Under the pieces are notes generated by a model. The model was not told the origin of the DNA. It did not search any database and saw nothing but the letters and a program-made list of their open reading frames with translations. Positions 4,965 through 5,001 of a stretch of DNA of 5,001 nt are shown in pieces. Positions within the stretch are counted from its first letter, which is position 1. Each line of letters begins with the position of its first letter. Position numbers and translations under genes: made by a program. Source of the DNA: RPQK01 sp041946865 (lineage in GTDB: Bacteria > Acidobacteriota > UBA6911 > RPQK01); contig JBHGBF010000324.1 of assembly GCA_041946865.1 (NCBI GenBank), positions 1 to 5,001 on the forward strand. The letters are read 5' to 3'.

Positions 4965-5001
4965 GTTCGGAGTGTGGCAGCAACGAGGAGAGAGGCCGGT
5001 G

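Noticed and set aside
4898..5001. Open + strand frame from ATG 4898 to the window end, including a CSECGS stretch
   Set aside because: It runs 34 codons without a stop and has a weak AAAGG before the ATG, but it passes through the nested repeats and the T-run, and its two PSVF copies come from the DNA repeat. It is too short and truncated to call. Sequence beyond 5001 would settle it.
4828..5001. Open - strand frame entering from the right edge and ending just inside the methyltransferase gene
   Set aside because: 57 codons are open, but the peptide is low-complexity with KTEGL repeats made by the DNA repeat, and it would cover the promoter and ribosome binding site of the methyltransferase gene. 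Most likely it is open by chance.

Overview
The window reads as an ordinary, fairly GC-rich bacterial chromosome segment. It carries a DNA gyrase A gene, two uncharacterised envelope-type genes tightly coupled to it, a ribosomal protein bS21 gene, and a convergent phospholipid-type methyltransferase gene. The host cannot be named from the sequence alone. The gyrA, bS21 and methyltransferase proteins, the GC-rich codon use and the TTG/GTG starts fit a Gram-negative, non-model phylum. Acidobacteriota or a relative is my best guess, held at low to moderate confidence.

Layout on the + strand: seven perfect tandem copies of the octamer CTTTGAAC lie at the left edge (1-56), just upstream of the gyrA ribosome binding site. 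gyrA (80-2542) is full length and has every hallmark residue except that the quinolone-pocket serine (E. coli position 83) is methionine. It overlaps by 17 bp a gene for a membrane-anchored TPR protein (2526-3353). That gene overlaps by an ATGA junction a gene for a small single-pass membrane protein of unknown family (3350-3877). The three look like one translationally coupled unit. A short intergenic region (3878-3944), with a consensus -35 box just upstream in the preceding gene, leads into rpsU (3945-4145, TTG start). rpsU ends at a strong intrinsic terminator (4165-4211).

On the - strand, a class I SAM-dependent methyltransferase resembling the Rhodobacter-type phosphatidylethanolamine N-methyltransferase PmtA (4224-4838, GTG start) converges on rpsU. 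It has a perfect AAGGAGG ribosome binding site and a TACAAT -10 box. Beyond it, the right-hand 160 bp hold a compact set of nested inverted and direct repeats (4905-4964) ending in a T-run. These could form mutually exclusive hairpins, like an attenuator for a + strand gene beyond the window, or they could be one copy of a dispersed palindromic repeat.

I found no phage, transposon, CRISPR or defence genes. The most interesting parts are the nested repeats at the right edge, the octamer array before gyrA, the Met83 gyrase pocket and the gyrA-TPR-membrane protein coupling.
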